A stretch of DNA of 64,000 nucleotides from Gp6-AA40 sp035492455. GTDB taxonomy: Bacteria; Acidobacteriota; Vicinamibacteria; Vicinamibacterales; UBA2999. Positions 17,550 through 27,223 of this stretch are shown in pieces. The notes below the pieces were generated by a model. The model was not told where the DNA came from and did no database searches. It worked only from the letters and a program-made list of their open reading frames with translations. The first letter of the stretch is position 1. Every line of letters begins with the position of its first letter. Location: NCBI GenBank assembly GCA_035492455.1, contig DATJJE010000016.1, forward strand, positions 106,355-170,354, in the 5' to 3' direction. The position numbers and the translations under genes are program-made.

Positions 17550-18416
17550 CTGTTATTCGACGGATTCACGCGCGCGAGGATCTACACGGCCGGCGCGGCG
17601 ATTACGACCCTCTACGCTGGTGACGGTCCGCCGCTCCTGCTGCTGCACGGATATCCGCAGTCGCATGTGATGTGGCACAAAGCCGCGCCGCTGCTGAGGC
17701 GCGACTTCACCGTCGTCGCGACCGATCTGCGAGGCTACGGCGACAGCAGCAAGCCGGACGGCGGTGCGGATCACGCTGGCTATTCCAAGCGTGCGATGGC
17801 GCACGACCAGGTCGAAGTGATGTCGCAGCTCGGCTTCGAGACGTTCTTCGTCGCCGGGCACGACCGTGGCGGCCGCGTCGCACACCGGATGGCGCTCGAT
17901 CACCCGCAGCGGGTGCAGAAGGTCGCGGTGCTGGACATCGTGCCGACGCACCGGTTGTATCGCGACGCGACGCGTGCGTTCGCGGAGGCCTACTTCTGGT
18001 GGTACTTCCTCATTCAACCCGCGCCGTTGCCGGAGACGCTCATCGGCAACAGCGTCGAGTTCTGGATCAGCGAGAAGCTGGGAAAGGCGGCGCCCGGCGC
18101 CATCACCAGCGCCGCCTTTGCCGAATACCTGCGCCACTATCGGCATCCGGAGACGATTCACGCAAGCTGCGAGGACTACCGCGCTGCGGCGTCCATCGAT
18201 CTGGCGCATGACGAAGCGGACCTGCATCGCAAGATCGAGTGTCCGCTGCTCGCGCTCTGGGGCGAGCACGCGCCGATGCACCGCCTGTACGACGTCGCGG
18301 CAACATGGCGCGAGCGCGCGACGAACGTCACCGGCAAGTCACTGCCAGGCACGCACTACCTTGTTGAGGAGATTCCGGAATTAGTGGCTGCGGAGCTTCG
18401 CAGCTTCTTTATGTGA
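17550..18416 (+). CDS. Alpha/beta-hydrolase of the fluoroacetate/haloacetate dehalogenase family
   Basis: A 288-residue cytoplasmic hydrolase. The nucleophile motif GHDRGGRVAHRM holds Asp105 with the two following arginines (106, 109) that bind the carboxylate in fluoroacetate dehalogenase. The catalytic base is in GTHYLVEEIP (His269), and QPAPLPE and the cap helices also match. However, where the characterised enzyme has a His-Trp halide pocket in its YHW motif, this protein has FWW, so true fluoroacetate activity is uncertain. The coding region opens without ATG/GTG: homologs begin M-(L)FDGFTR, which aligns to a CTG at 17550 six bases after GAGGAG, so CTG initiation is proposed. A shorter GTG start at 17667 would lose the first strands and the oxyanion-hole HGYPQ. 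Confidence 0.82.
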   Translation: MLFDGFTRARIYTAGAAITTLYAGDGPPLLLLHGYPQSHVMWHKAAPLLRRDFTVVATDLRGYGDSSKPDGGADHAGYSKRAMAHDQVEVMSQLGFETFFVAGHDRGGRVAHRMALDHPQRVQKVAVLDIVPTHRLYRDATRAFAEAYFWWYFLIQPAPLPETLIGNSVEFWISEKLGKAAPGAITSAAFAEYLRHYRHPETIHASCEDYRAAASIDLAHDEADLHRKIECPLLALWGEHAPMHRLYDVAATWRERATNVTGKSLPGTHYLVEEIPELVAAELRSFFM

Positions 18417-18418
18417 AC

Positions 18419-18485
18419 CTTCGCACTGTCGCACCTTCGGACGCACCATTGCACCTATCGCACTTCGCACCTATCGCACCCTCGC
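18419..18485. repeat. TCGCACC-type short tandem repeat between convergent genes
   Basis: A run of TCGCAC units spaced 7-10 bases, including CTTCGGACGCACC, lies between the hydrolase stop and the end of the DPP III gene. It is the reverse complement of the GGTGCGA arms at 33945 and 34906. It fills the whole gap between the convergent genes, and no classical terminator is visible. Confidence 0.85.
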
Positions 18486-18488
18486 GTC

Positions 18489-20534
18489 TCACCGTTTGAC
18501 CCCGTCGTACTCGAGCATCTGCGTCGTCAGGTCCATCGGATACGAGATCTTCACGTCAGTGATCCTGCCGCTGGCATCCGTGACGGCCTCCAGCTTCGGC
18601 TGGACGAAACCCGTGTAGGACGCCAGATTCAGTTTGTCCACGCGCGCCACCACTTCGTCCCGCACCTTCGGATCGAAATGTACGCCGTAGGTGTCGAACA
18701 GCTTCGCCGCCGCAGCGTAATCGCCTTCCGATTTGATGCGCTGCACTTCCGCGAGCAGCCGGCCGGCGCCTTCTCTGAAAGCCTGTGCATCCACCATCAC
18801 GAGATATGTCTTGCCGTCGCGCGTACGCTGCTCGATCGCTTTCGTGTTCGCCATCAGCCAGCGGATGATCATCTGCCGGTTGCGCATGTGGTCTTCCGCG
18901 ATCGTCGTGCCCTCACGTACACGCCGCAGCTGCACGAGTGCGTTGCGCGTGTAGCCTTCGTACTCCGCGCGCACCATGTTCTCCTGATCGGCGGCGGGGA
19001 TGATTCCCAGCTCGACGAGCTTCGGATCGGCCAGGTAGTACAAGCCGACGAGATCGGCGCGCCCTTCCTCGAGTGCGGAGAAGTGTTCCTTGAGCGCCTG
19101 CTGCGGCGTCCCTTTGAATCCAGCGGCCAGCTGCCCCGAGGCGTGACCGATCACTTCGTGCATATCGGTCACCAGGTTGTCGGCGATCGATCCGTACTTC
19201 ATTCCGCGCGCCGCTTCTTCCGGCGTCCATGAAAACTCGCCGCGCATGGTGCCTGGCGTCGACTTGTCGTAGGCCTCGAGGATGTTCGCGAGCGACACCG
19301 ACTTGCTGCCGTACTGCGCGCGGATGTGCTCGTCGTTCGGCAGGTTGATGCCGATCGGAGTCACCGGACCCGAGTCGCCGGTTTCGACGATGACGTCGAT
19401 GGCATTGGCGACGATCCCCGTCACGTTCGGCTTGTGGTACTTGCGGTCGGCGGGTGAGTTGTCCTCGAACCATTGCGCGTTGTCGCCGAGCTTCTTGATG
19501 ATCGCCGTCTTCTCCGGGTTGATCGAGAAGACCAGCGCCTCCCAGCTTCCCTTGATGCCGCGCGGATCGAGATACACCTCGATGAAGCCATTGATCGTGT
19601 CCACCGGAGACGCCTTGTCCGCGACCCAGGCGATGTCGTACTTCTCACGATCGCTCTGCTCGCCGCTGCGGTAGAACTGCACGAGCGCGCGCAGCGCGTT
19701 CTGCATCGGCTCGGTGGCAAAAGGAATCGCGTCGTTCAGATGCCGTACGATCTCCGAGATCTGCTTCGCATATCGACCATCTATCTTGTAGACCTCCTCG
19801 GTCAGCTTCCCGTTCGCTTTCACCAGCCGCGAGTTGAGGCCGTATTTCTCCGTGAAGCCCTTCAGGTCGTTCATCGACACGCCGCCGGCATACAGGTTGT
19901 TGGCGCTGGCCGTGAGGATGTCCTTCCCCGGCGGTGGGGCTTTCGTCGTGACGCTGGCATCGAAGTCGGGGTCGAAGAACATCGGCTGCAGCCGCTTCAA
20001 CATGGCGTCGAGCGTCTCGCCATTCTGCAGGGCGAACGTCGCGCCCGCGCCCTGGGCTGCCTTCGCCGCCGATGCAAACGCTTCAGGCGTCGTCTTCAGC
20101 ACGAACTTACGCGCGGTAAGGTTGTTGTACGGGCCGTTGTTGATCCAGAAGTACTTCGTGTAGCGCTGAATCTCGGCGAAGGTCGCCGGGTCGATGCCCT
20201 GCGGATGCGCGACGATCTGATCGAGGAGGCTGCGCATCTCGAGCGCGTTGCGGTGTCGCTGATCGATGAAGATGTCGCGGCCGGCAATTGCGGCCTGATA
20301 CAGGTGCCAGATCAGCGTCTTCTCCCGCAGCGGCAGTTCCTCGAACCCGTCCGCGTAATACTGCACGACCGCCGCGTCGTCGACGCGCTCGAGGAGGTAC
20401 TTGCGATCGGTGGTTCGACGTTCGCCGTTCGTGATTCGAGGGTCGCTGTTCGTCGTGGCTGCCGGCGCTGAGGAGGTGCGGCCGCAGGCGACGACGAAGC
20501 AGGCAATGAGCAAGAAGGTGATCAGGCGTTTCAT
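18489..20534 (-). CDS. Dipeptidyl-peptidase III (M49) lipoprotein
   Basis: A 681-residue exported zinc exopeptidase that removes dipeptides from the amino end of peptides. The M49 signature HExxxH appears as DMHEVIGHASGQ (His459, Glu460, His464), with the second metal Glu in LEEGRADL (about 489-490). A lipobox, FVVACG, follows a short hydrophobic leader, so it is probably anchored in the periplasm; most DPP III enzymes are cytosolic, though Bacteroidetes have exported forms. Residues about 27-44 after the lipobox (TTNSDPRITNGERRTTDR) are encoded by a heptamer repeat and act as a linker. It is divergent from the next membrane-protein gene with a 37-base gap. Confidence 0.93.
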   Translation of the reverse strand: MKRLITFLLIACFVVACGRTSSAPAATTNSDPRITNGERRTTDRKYLLERVDDAAVVQYYADGFEELPLREKTLIWHLYQAAIAGRDIFIDQRHRNALEMRSLLDQIVAHPQGIDPATFAEIQRYTKYFWINNGPYNNLTARKFVLKTTPEAFASAAKAAQGAGATFALQNGETLDAMLKRLQPMFFDPDFDASVTTKAPPPGKDILTASANNLYAGGVSMNDLKGFTEKYGLNSRLVKANGKLTEEVYKIDGRYAKQISEIVRHLNDAIPFATEPMQNALRALVQFYRSGEQSDREKYDIAWVADKASPVDTINGFIEVYLDPRGIKGSWEALVFSINPEKTAIIKKLGDNAQWFEDNSPADRKYHKPNVTGIVANAIDVIVETGDSGPVTPIGINLPNDEHIRAQYGSKSVSLANILEAYDKSTPGTMRGEFSWTPEEAARGMKYGSIADNLVTDMHEVIGHASGQLAAGFKGTPQQALKEHFSALEEGRADLVGLYYLADPKLVELGIIPAADQENMVRAEYEGYTRNALVQLRRVREGTTIAEDHMRNRQMIIRWLMANTKAIEQRTRDGKTYLVMVDAQAFREGAGRLLAEVQRIKSEGDYAAAAKLFDTYGVHFDPKVRDEVVARVDKLNLASYTGFVQPKLEAVTDASGRITDVKISYPMDLTTQMLEYDGVKR
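20405..20455. repeat. GTTCGnn heptamer tandem repeat in the DPP III linker
   Basis: On the minus strand the units read CGAACAG, CGACCCT, CGAATCA, CGAACGG, CGAACGT, CGAACCA, CCGATCG. They encode the linker just after the DPP III lipobox. The units have diverged, so this is an old copy. Three 7-base units make 21 bases, which keeps the frame. Confidence 0.6.
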
Positions 20535-20571
20535 GCCCTTAGCTTAGATCCGATACGATTCCCTTCACCGC

Positions 20572-21057
20572 ATGCGCAAACCAATCGTCTATCTCGCCGC
20601 GGCCGCGGCGTTGCTCGCCCCATTGCTGCTGCTCGTATCTGACATGCTGCTCATGCTGTTCGTCTCGGAACCGGGTCTGCTCATTCAGCGTGTAGCGCTG
20701 ACGCTTTTCATCCCCGCACTCGTCGGTGTGGCGGCGTTCTCGCGCGGACGCGCGCGTTGGCAGACCGCCGGCGGTGCTGGACTGGCGGTGCTCGGCGCGC
20801 TCGCCATCGTCATCCGGCAGTCGTTTCTCGCCGCTCCGATCCGACCGCCCGCGGTGCTGCTGCCGCTTGGACTCCTCGTCATGTCCGGCGCGTTGATCGG
20901 GTCGACCGTGTCCCGGCGCATGGCGGCGCTGATTGCCGCGGGCGCGATTCTCTTTCCGCTGGCACATCAGAGCGGCGTGGCCGCCGCGCTCATACTGTGC
21001 GATCTGTTGTTCGTGGTGTCGTTCTGGTCGATCGCGAAAGCGATGGTTCGAGGGTAA
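20572..21057 (+). CDS. Hypothetical polytopic membrane protein
   Basis: A 161-residue protein with about five hydrophobic helices in a row starting at MRKPIVYLAAAAALL and ending FWSIAKAMVRG. No conserved catalytic motif is visible. It is divergent from DPP III and precedes the YciI gene by only 5 bases, so those two may be cotranscribed. Function unknown. Confidence 0.6.
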   Translation: MRKPIVYLAAAAALLAPLLLLVSDMLLMLFVSEPGLLIQRVALTLFIPALVGVAAFSRGRARWQTAGGAGLAVLGALAIVIRQSFLAAPIRPPAVLLPLGLLVMSGALIGSTVSRRMAALIAAGAILFPLAHQSGVAAALILCDLLFVVSFWSIAKAMVRG

Positions 21058-21062
21058 GCCGC

Positions 21063-21368
21063 ATGCACTACCTGCTGTTCTACGACGTCGTCGACAACTA
21101 TGCGGAACGGCGCACGCCGTTCCGCAAGGATCACATCGCGCACGCGAAGGCGGCCGTCACGCGCGGCGAGCTCGTGCTCGCCGGTGCGCTGGCCAATCCC
21201 GTGGACGGCACGGTGCTGCTCTTCAAAGGCGATTCACCGGCCGCCGCCGAGGCGTTTGCGAAAGCGGATCCCTACGTGACCAACGGTCTGGTCACGAAAT
21301 GGCGCGTGCGCGAGTGGACGACGGTCATCGGCAAGGACGCGGAAGTGACGCTCCCGCCGGGCATCTAG
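21063..21368 (+). CDS. YciI family protein
   Basis: A 101-residue protein of the YciI / dimeric ferredoxin-like fold. Signs are MHYLLFYDVVDNY, an RxxHIAHAKAAVTRG segment with the conserved His, GALANPVDG and FVKADPYV-like FAKADPYVTNG. Members are small dimers, some implicated in muconolactone-type chemistry, but most have no known function. The ATG at 21063 is five bases after the membrane-protein gene. Confidence 0.88.
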   Translation: MHYLLFYDVVDNYAERRTPFRKDHIAHAKAAVTRGELVLAGALANPVDGTVLLFKGDSPAAAEAFAKADPYVTNGLVTKWRVREWTTVIGKDAEVTLPPGI

Positions 21369-21393
21369 CACCTCGCCGCGATGACGAGTCGTT

Positions 21394-22047
21394 ATGCCGA
21401 CGATCTTTAGCCACGCCATCGTTGCGACGGCGGTGGGACAGTGGTGGCGCCGGATGCCCGCATCGTTCTGGTGGTGGACCGCCATCTGCGCGATGCTGCC
21501 GGACATCGACGTCATTGCGTTCTCATTCGGCGTTCCGTACGACGCGATGCTCGGCCACCGTGGTTTCACCCATTCGATGTTCTTTGCCCTAATCGTCGGC
21601 GCAGCGGCCTCCTGGCACCTGTCGCACCCCTCGCACCTTCGGACGCACGCATCGCACCCCTCGCACTCATCGCACCCATCGCATCTGGCTCTATTCCTCT
21701 GGTTTACGGCGGTGACCGCGTCGCACGGCGTCCTCGATGCCCTCACTAACGGCGGCCGCGGCATCGCGTTTTTCGCTCCGTTCAGCGGCGAGCGCTACTT
21801 CTTTCCCTGGCGGCCGATTCAGGTTTCGCCAATAGGCGCCGGCTTTTTCTCGCCGCGGGGCCTGCGCGTGCTTGCGAGCGAAGCCGTCTGGATCTGGCTT
21901 CCGTCTGCGATAATTGCGGCTTCCGCCCGTGTTCTGGCGCACGTCCATCGCCCTGATCGTGGCCGCCTTCCTTTGCTCGGTGAGCTTCGGAGGGCAAGCG
22001 GGCGCAAAGCCCGCGCAACAGACGGATCTCTTCAGAACCGACCCTGA
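21394..22047 (+). CDS. YdjM-like membrane metal-dependent hydrolase (DUF457)
   Basis: A 217-residue membrane protein. The family motifs are PTIFSHAIVATAVG, AMLPDIDVI, GHRGFTHSM (His55, His60) and TAVTASHGVLDALTNGG. These histidines and aspartates form the putative metal site of the YdjM / LexA-inducible inner-membrane hydrolase family. Between two helices (residues 75-98) is a stretch of repeated Ser-His-Pro / Ser-His-Leu encoded by a 9-base tandem repeat and absent from typical members. The last ~45 codons overlap the next gene in another frame, so the true end may be less conserved. Possible role in membrane or phospholipid metabolism is inference only. Confidence 0.85.
   Translation: MPTIFSHAIVATAVGQWWRRMPASFWWWTAICAMLPDIDVIAFSFGVPYDAMLGHRGFTHSMFFALIVGAAASWHLSHPSHLRTHASHPSHSSHPSHLALFLWFTAVTASHGVLDALTNGGRGIAFFAPFSGERYFFPWRPIQVSPIGAGFFSPRGLRVLASEAVWIWLPSAIIAASARVLAHVHRPDRGRLPLLGELRRASGRKARATDGSLQNRP
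21616..21688 (+). repeat. TCGCACCCC nonamer repeat inside the YdjM-like gene
   Basis: Units of 9 bases (TCGCACCCC, TCGCACCTT, TCGCACCCC, TCGCACTCA, TCGCACCCA, TCGCATCTG) with one 12-base interruption CGGACGCACGCA. Every unit is a multiple of three, so the repeat inserts Ser-His-Pro type triplets in frame. The core TCGCAC matches the intergenic repeats at 18419, 33945 and 34906, which have 7-10-base units. Confidence 0.88.
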
Positions 22048-22786
22048 AGGGTTCACGCGCGCGCGCTTTCCACCCGCCGACTGGCCCGATCGCGACTTCA
22101 CCATTTGCCGTCTCTGGTACACGAGCGTGCGGTCGGAGCGTGACGGCAGCGGGTGGAAGACCGACTATCCCTACAGTGAGATTAATCTGCTGATTCGCTT
22201 CAGCGAGATGACGGCCGTGCGCGTCAGCTATGACGACGCGCAGAAGCGTCCCAATACGTGGGTGGTGAAGCTCACGGATGCCAAGCTCTACGACTGTCCG
22301 TTCCTGCTTGCCTCGGACGTAGGGACTATTGGCATCAAGGATGAAGAAGTGTCAGCTCTTCGGGAGTACCTCCTGAAGGGAGGGTTTCTCTGGGTGGATG
22401 ACTTCTGGGGGACCGAGGCGTGGGATCAATGGCAGGACCAGATCGCCAAGGTGCTCCCGCCGGAGCAGTACCCAATCGAGGACATTTCCGCCGCCGACCC
22501 GATCATGCGCGAAATGTTCGACCTGGACAAGGTTCCCCAAATCACGAATGTGACGTTCTGGCTCAAGAACAACGGGAAAACGTCGGAACGCGGCGAGGAC
22601 AGCATCCAGGTTCACGTCCGGGCGATCCGCGATCAACATCGCCGCATCGTGGTCCTTATGACTCACAATACAGATGTCGGCGATTCGTTCGAGCGGGAGC
22701 GGGAATCGACGGAGTATTCGCGCCTGTTCTCGCCGCCCGGCTATGCGCTCGGAATCAACGTCTTGTTGTATGCGATGACGCAATGA
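21914..22786 (+). CDS. DUF4159 exported protein, first of three
   Basis: A 290-residue protein with a signal peptide (LIVAAFLCSVSFGGQAGA) and a DUF4159 domain: FTICRLWYTS, GWKTDYPYSEINL, EYLLKGGFLWVDDFWG, PIEDISAADPIMREMFDL and the carboxy end YALGINVLLYAMTQ. DUF4159 has a glutamine-amidotransferase-like fold and usually sits with MoxR/DUF58/VWA genes, as here. The start codon is TTG at 21914 or GTG at 21929; both lie in the overlap with the preceding hydrolase gene. It heads the operon that runs to 35803. Biochemical role unknown. Confidence 0.8.
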   Translation: MRLPPVFWRTSIALIVAAFLCSVSFGGQAGAKPAQQTDLFRTDPEGFTRARFPPADWPDRDFTICRLWYTSVRSERDGSGWKTDYPYSEINLLIRFSEMTAVRVSYDDAQKRPNTWVVKLTDAKLYDCPFLLASDVGTIGIKDEEVSALREYLLKGGFLWVDDFWGTEAWDQWQDQIAKVLPPEQYPIEDISAADPIMREMFDLDKVPQITNVTFWLKNNGKTSERGEDSIQVHVRAIRDQHRRIVVLMTHNTDVGDSFERERESTEYSRLFSPPGYALGINVLLYAMTQ

Positions 22787-22794
22787 GAAATCAC

Positions 22795-22876
22795 AAAGCC
22801 CAGATCCCAAAGGCCAAATCCCAACAAAGCGAGAGTTGGGACTTGGGATTTGGAGCTTGGGATTTGGGATTTTCAA
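22795..22876. repeat. ATCCCAA / TTGGGAT heptamer inverted repeat
   Basis: A left arm with ATCCCAAA units (22804-22824) and a right arm with TTGGGATT units (22834-22874) face each other across about 9 bases. This gives a large imperfect hairpin in the gap between the first DUF4159 gene and the following VWA-type gene. Heptamer periodicity is clear in the right arm (TTGGGAC, TTGGGAT, TTGGAGC, TTGGGAT, TTGGGAT). It could affect mRNA structure or stability within the operon. Confidence 0.85.
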
Positions 22877-22906
22877 CACTATGATCGCCCCGTTTTAGGA
22901 GTGGCC

Positions 22907-25216
22907 GTGTTCGAAAAGGTGTTCCAGGCGCTCTTCTCGTATCGCCCGGTGGTCTTCCAGCAGGGCGATTTTCGCTTCGACATCACGACGGCGTCCTTTG
23001 TGGCGGCGGGCATCGCTGCGCTCATCATGGCGGCGGCGATCTTTACCTATCGAACGGTCGGCGCGAAGGGCCGTCCGCGCGACCGGTTCGTGCTGACGGT
23101 GCTGCGAATGGCCGCGCTGGCGCTGGTCGTGTTCTGCCTCTTCCGCCCGACGCTCGTCGTCAAGGCCGCCATCCCGCAGCAGAACGTGGTTGCCGTCCTC
23201 ATGGACGACTCGCGCAGCATGCAGATCGGCGACTGGAACAACAAACCGCGCGCCGAATTTCTGCGGCAGGAATTGGCGTCCGACACGAGTCCGCTGCTGA
23301 AGTCGCTGGCGGAGCGCTTTCTAGTCCGGACGTTCCGCTTCTCGTCCACCTCGGGACGCGTAAATTCCGTCAAAGATCTGAGCTTCGGCGGATCGCAGAC
23401 GAAGATCGGCACGGCGCTCGACGGCGTACGCGAAGAACTCGCCGGCCTGCCGGTCGCAGGGATCGTGCTCGTCACCGATGGGGCGGATACCACGGAAGGA
23501 TCGCTCACCAATACGCTGCTCAATCTGAAAGCGGAAAAGCTCCCGGTCTTTACCGTCGGCGTTGGCAGCGCCAAGCTGCCGCGCGACATCCAGATCGATC
23601 GCGTCAGCACGCCGCGCACCGTACTTAAAGGTGCCTCGCTCCTGGTCGACGCGGTCATCACACAGTCCGGATACTCGGGTCAGACGGTGACGCTGGACGT
23701 CGAGGACGACGGCCGCATCGTCGGATCGCAGAAAGTGCAGTTCCCCACGGACGGCAGTCCCGCAACCGTGCGCGTGCGCGCGACCGCCAGCGAGCCCGGC
23801 CCGCGAGTCTTTACCTTCAAGGTGGCGCCGCAGCAGGGTGAGGTCGTCACGCAGAACAACCAGCGCGACTCGCTGGTGGATGTGCGCGACACGCGCGAGA
23901 AGATCCTCTACTTCGAGGGCGAGCCGCGCTCGGAAATGAAATTCATCCGCCGCGCGGTCGCGGACGACAAGAACCTCCAGATCGTCACGCTGCAGCGGAC
24001 GGCAGACAACAAGTTCCTGCGCCTCGACGTTGACACGCCGGATGAACTGCTCGGCGGATTCCCGAAGACGCGCGACGAGCTGTTCGCGTTCAAGGGCCTG
24101 ATTCTCGGCAGCATCGAGGCGGCCGCCTTCAGCGCGGACCAGCTGCAGATGATTGCGGACTTCGTTGATCGCCGCGGCGGCGGTCTGCTGATGCTCGGCG
24201 GTGCACGTTCTTTCGGAGAAGGCGGCTACGGCGGAACGCCCGTCGCCGATGCGCTGCCGGTCCTCATCGATCCGCGTACGCGCCCAGCCGAGCCGACGAC
24301 CTTCGCCCGCCTGAAGGTGCTGCCGACGCGTGCCGGCGCCGCGCATGCGGTCACGCAGATTGCGGCGACGGAGGACGCGTCCGCCGCGCGCTGGCCCGAG
24401 CTGCCGCAGATCACCTCTATTAATGCGCCGCTACCAATCAAGCCGGCCGCGACGGTCCTGCTGAACGGCACCGACGAGCGCAATCGCACGGTGCCGATGC
24501 TTGTGTGGCAGCCGTACGGCCGCGGCAAAGGGATCGCCTTCCTGCCTCAGGACTCGTGGGAGTGGCAGATGCACGCCAGCATTCCGCTCGAGGACATGAC
24601 GCACGAGAACCTCTGGCGTCAGATGCTGCGGTGGCTCGTCGCGGATTCACCGGCACCGGTTGACGCGGGGACGACGGTCGATCGCGTCGAGCCGGGTGAA
24701 GCGGTGACGATCGAATCATCAGTCGTGGATCCGACCTGGCTCGACGTCAACGACGCACATGTGATGGCGCGCGTTACACGTCCCGGTGGCTCGACGCTGG
24801 AGGTCCCGCTGCAGTGGACCGGGGAGCGCGACGGTCAGTATCGAGGGACATTCGTCAGCACGGTTCCCGGTGCGTACGAGATCGCGGTCTTCGCCGATCG
24901 CAACGGCAAGCCGATCGGCACAACTGACCCGCTAAAGCCATCCGCGACCGCGTATGTCCGCGCGGGCGCCGGCGACAGCGAATACTTCGATCCGACGATG
25001 CACGAAGCGCCGCTGCGCCGCATCGCGGATGAAACGGGTGGACGGTTTTATACGACAACCAACGTGGCGGGGCTGGCGGAAGATGTCAGCTACGCGGGTC
25101 GCGGCGTCACATCGGTCGAGGAGCGCGAGCTCTGGAACATGCCGATCATCCTCATCATGCTCGTGGGACTCGTCTGCGCCGAATGGGGCTACCGCCGCGC
25201 GGTTGGTCTCTCCTGA
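22907..25216 (+). CDS. Membrane VWA / glutamine-amidotransferase-like protein
   Basis: A 769-residue membrane protein. Two helices occur near the amino end (ITTASFVAAGIAALIMAAAI and VLRMAALALVVFCLF). A VWA-like segment with a MIDAS-type DDSRSM (VLMDDSRSMQIGDW) and TDGADTTEGS follows, then Ig-like regions, then a class I glutamine-amidotransferase-like domain (RGGGLLMLGGARSFGEGGY), and a carboxy helix (MPIILIMLVGLVCAEWGY). The GTG at 22907 follows AGGAG by 5 bases; the longer upstream frame is repeat DNA. Second gene of the MoxR operon; likely exposed to the periplasm as part of an envelope complex. Confidence 0.85.
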   Translation: MFEKVFQALFSYRPVVFQQGDFRFDITTASFVAAGIAALIMAAAIFTYRTVGAKGRPRDRFVLTVLRMAALALVVFCLFRPTLVVKAAIPQQNVVAVLMDDSRSMQIGDWNNKPRAEFLRQELASDTSPLLKSLAERFLVRTFRFSSTSGRVNSVKDLSFGGSQTKIGTALDGVREELAGLPVAGIVLVTDGADTTEGSLTNTLLNLKAEKLPVFTVGVGSAKLPRDIQIDRVSTPRTVLKGASLLVDAVITQSGYSGQTVTLDVEDDGRIVGSQKVQFPTDGSPATVRVRATASEPGPRVFTFKVAPQQGEVVTQNNQRDSLVDVRDTREKILYFEGEPRSEMKFIRRAVADDKNLQIVTLQRTADNKFLRLDVDTPDELLGGFPKTRDELFAFKGLILGSIEAAAFSADQLQMIADFVDRRGGGLLMLGGARSFGEGGYGGTPVADALPVLIDPRTRPAEPTTFARLKVLPTRAGAAHAVTQIAATEDASAARWPELPQITSINAPLPIKPAATVLLNGTDERNRTVPMLVWQPYGRGKGIAFLPQDSWEWQMHASIPLEDMTHENLWRQMLRWLVADSPAPVDAGTTVDRVEPGEAVTIESSVVDPTWLDVNDAHVMARVTRPGGSTLEVPLQWTGERDGQYRGTFVSTVPGAYEIAVFADRNGKPIGTTDPLKPSATAYVRAGAGDSEYFDPTMHEAPLRRIADETGGRFYTTTNVAGLAEDVSYAGRGVTSVEERELWNMPIILIMLVGLVCAEWGYRRAVGLS

Positions 25217-25235
25217 TGACAGGCTTGAGCCGGTA

Positions 25236-26164
25236 ATGCTGCACGCCTTTCTTCTCGTCCTCGTCGGCCTGGCGGGCGATCCCGAGCACGGCGAGCTGTT
25301 TCACAAGTGGGGCGGCGAGCTCGTGGAGTCTGCTGGCAAGCTCGGTGTGCCTGCCGATCACGTCGTCTATCTGGTCGATCAGGCGCAGGAAGGGGACAAG
25401 AGCGTCACCGGCAAGGCCACGGTTGAAGAGATCGGCAAGACGTTCGATCGATGGGCGAAGCAGGCGACCGCTGACGATGCGGTGTACATCGTGCTGATCG
25501 GGCACGGCAGCTACGATGGCAAAGTCGCGAAGTTCAACCTGCCCGGTCCCGACATCTCCGGCGCCGACTTCAACACCCAGTTCAAGAAACTGCCGACCAA
25601 GCAAATCGTGTTCGTGGACACGACGAGCGCCAGCGGCCCGATGATCACCGAGCTGTCCGCGCCGGGGCGCGTCATCATCACCGCCACGCGCAATGGCGCA
25701 GAGAACTACTCGACGCTGTTCGGCGGCTACTTTGTCGATGCGTTGACGGGCGAGGAGGCCGACGCCGACAAGAACCGGCGCGTGACGATGCTCGAGGCGT
25801 TCCAGTTTGCGAAGGCGGCCGTGCAGCGCGCCTACGAAAAGGAAGGACTGCTGTCCACCGAGCACGCGGTGCTCGACGACAACGGCGACAAGACCGGCAG
25901 CCCGGAGCCGGCGACCAATGGTCAGGCGGATGGAAAGGTCGCGGCACTGCTCGCGATTGGATCGGCGGCCGAGGCGGCATCGCTGCCGACCGACCCGAAG
26001 CTGCGCGCGCTCGTGCTCGAACAGCGCGACCTGCAGCACCGCGTCGAATCGCTGCGGCTGCTCAAGGAAAACATGGATGCGGCGAAATACCAGAGTGAGC
26101 TCGAAAAGCTCGTGACCGATCTTGCGCTCAAGACCCGTGAGATTAGAAGCCTCGAAGGTGCCAA

Positions 26165-26168
<4 letters not shown>
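25236..26168 (+). CDS. Caspase-like (C13-type) protein lacking the catalytic cysteine
   Basis: A 310-residue protein with a short hydrophobic leader. The core has a caspase/legumain-like fold signature: VYIVLIGHGSYDG (His90), then IVFVDTTSASGPM where active C13 enzymes have a Cys, here Thr129/Thr130, followed by ITELSAPGRVIITATRNG and FGGYFVDAL. The replacement of the nucleophile suggests an inactive pseudopeptidase used for binding. The carboxy end is a coiled coil (about 255-305, leucine/glutamate rich). It lies between the large VWA protein and MoxR and overlaps moxR by ATGA. A domain search would be needed to confirm the fold. Confidence 0.7.
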
Positions 26169-27223
<1,055 letters not shown>

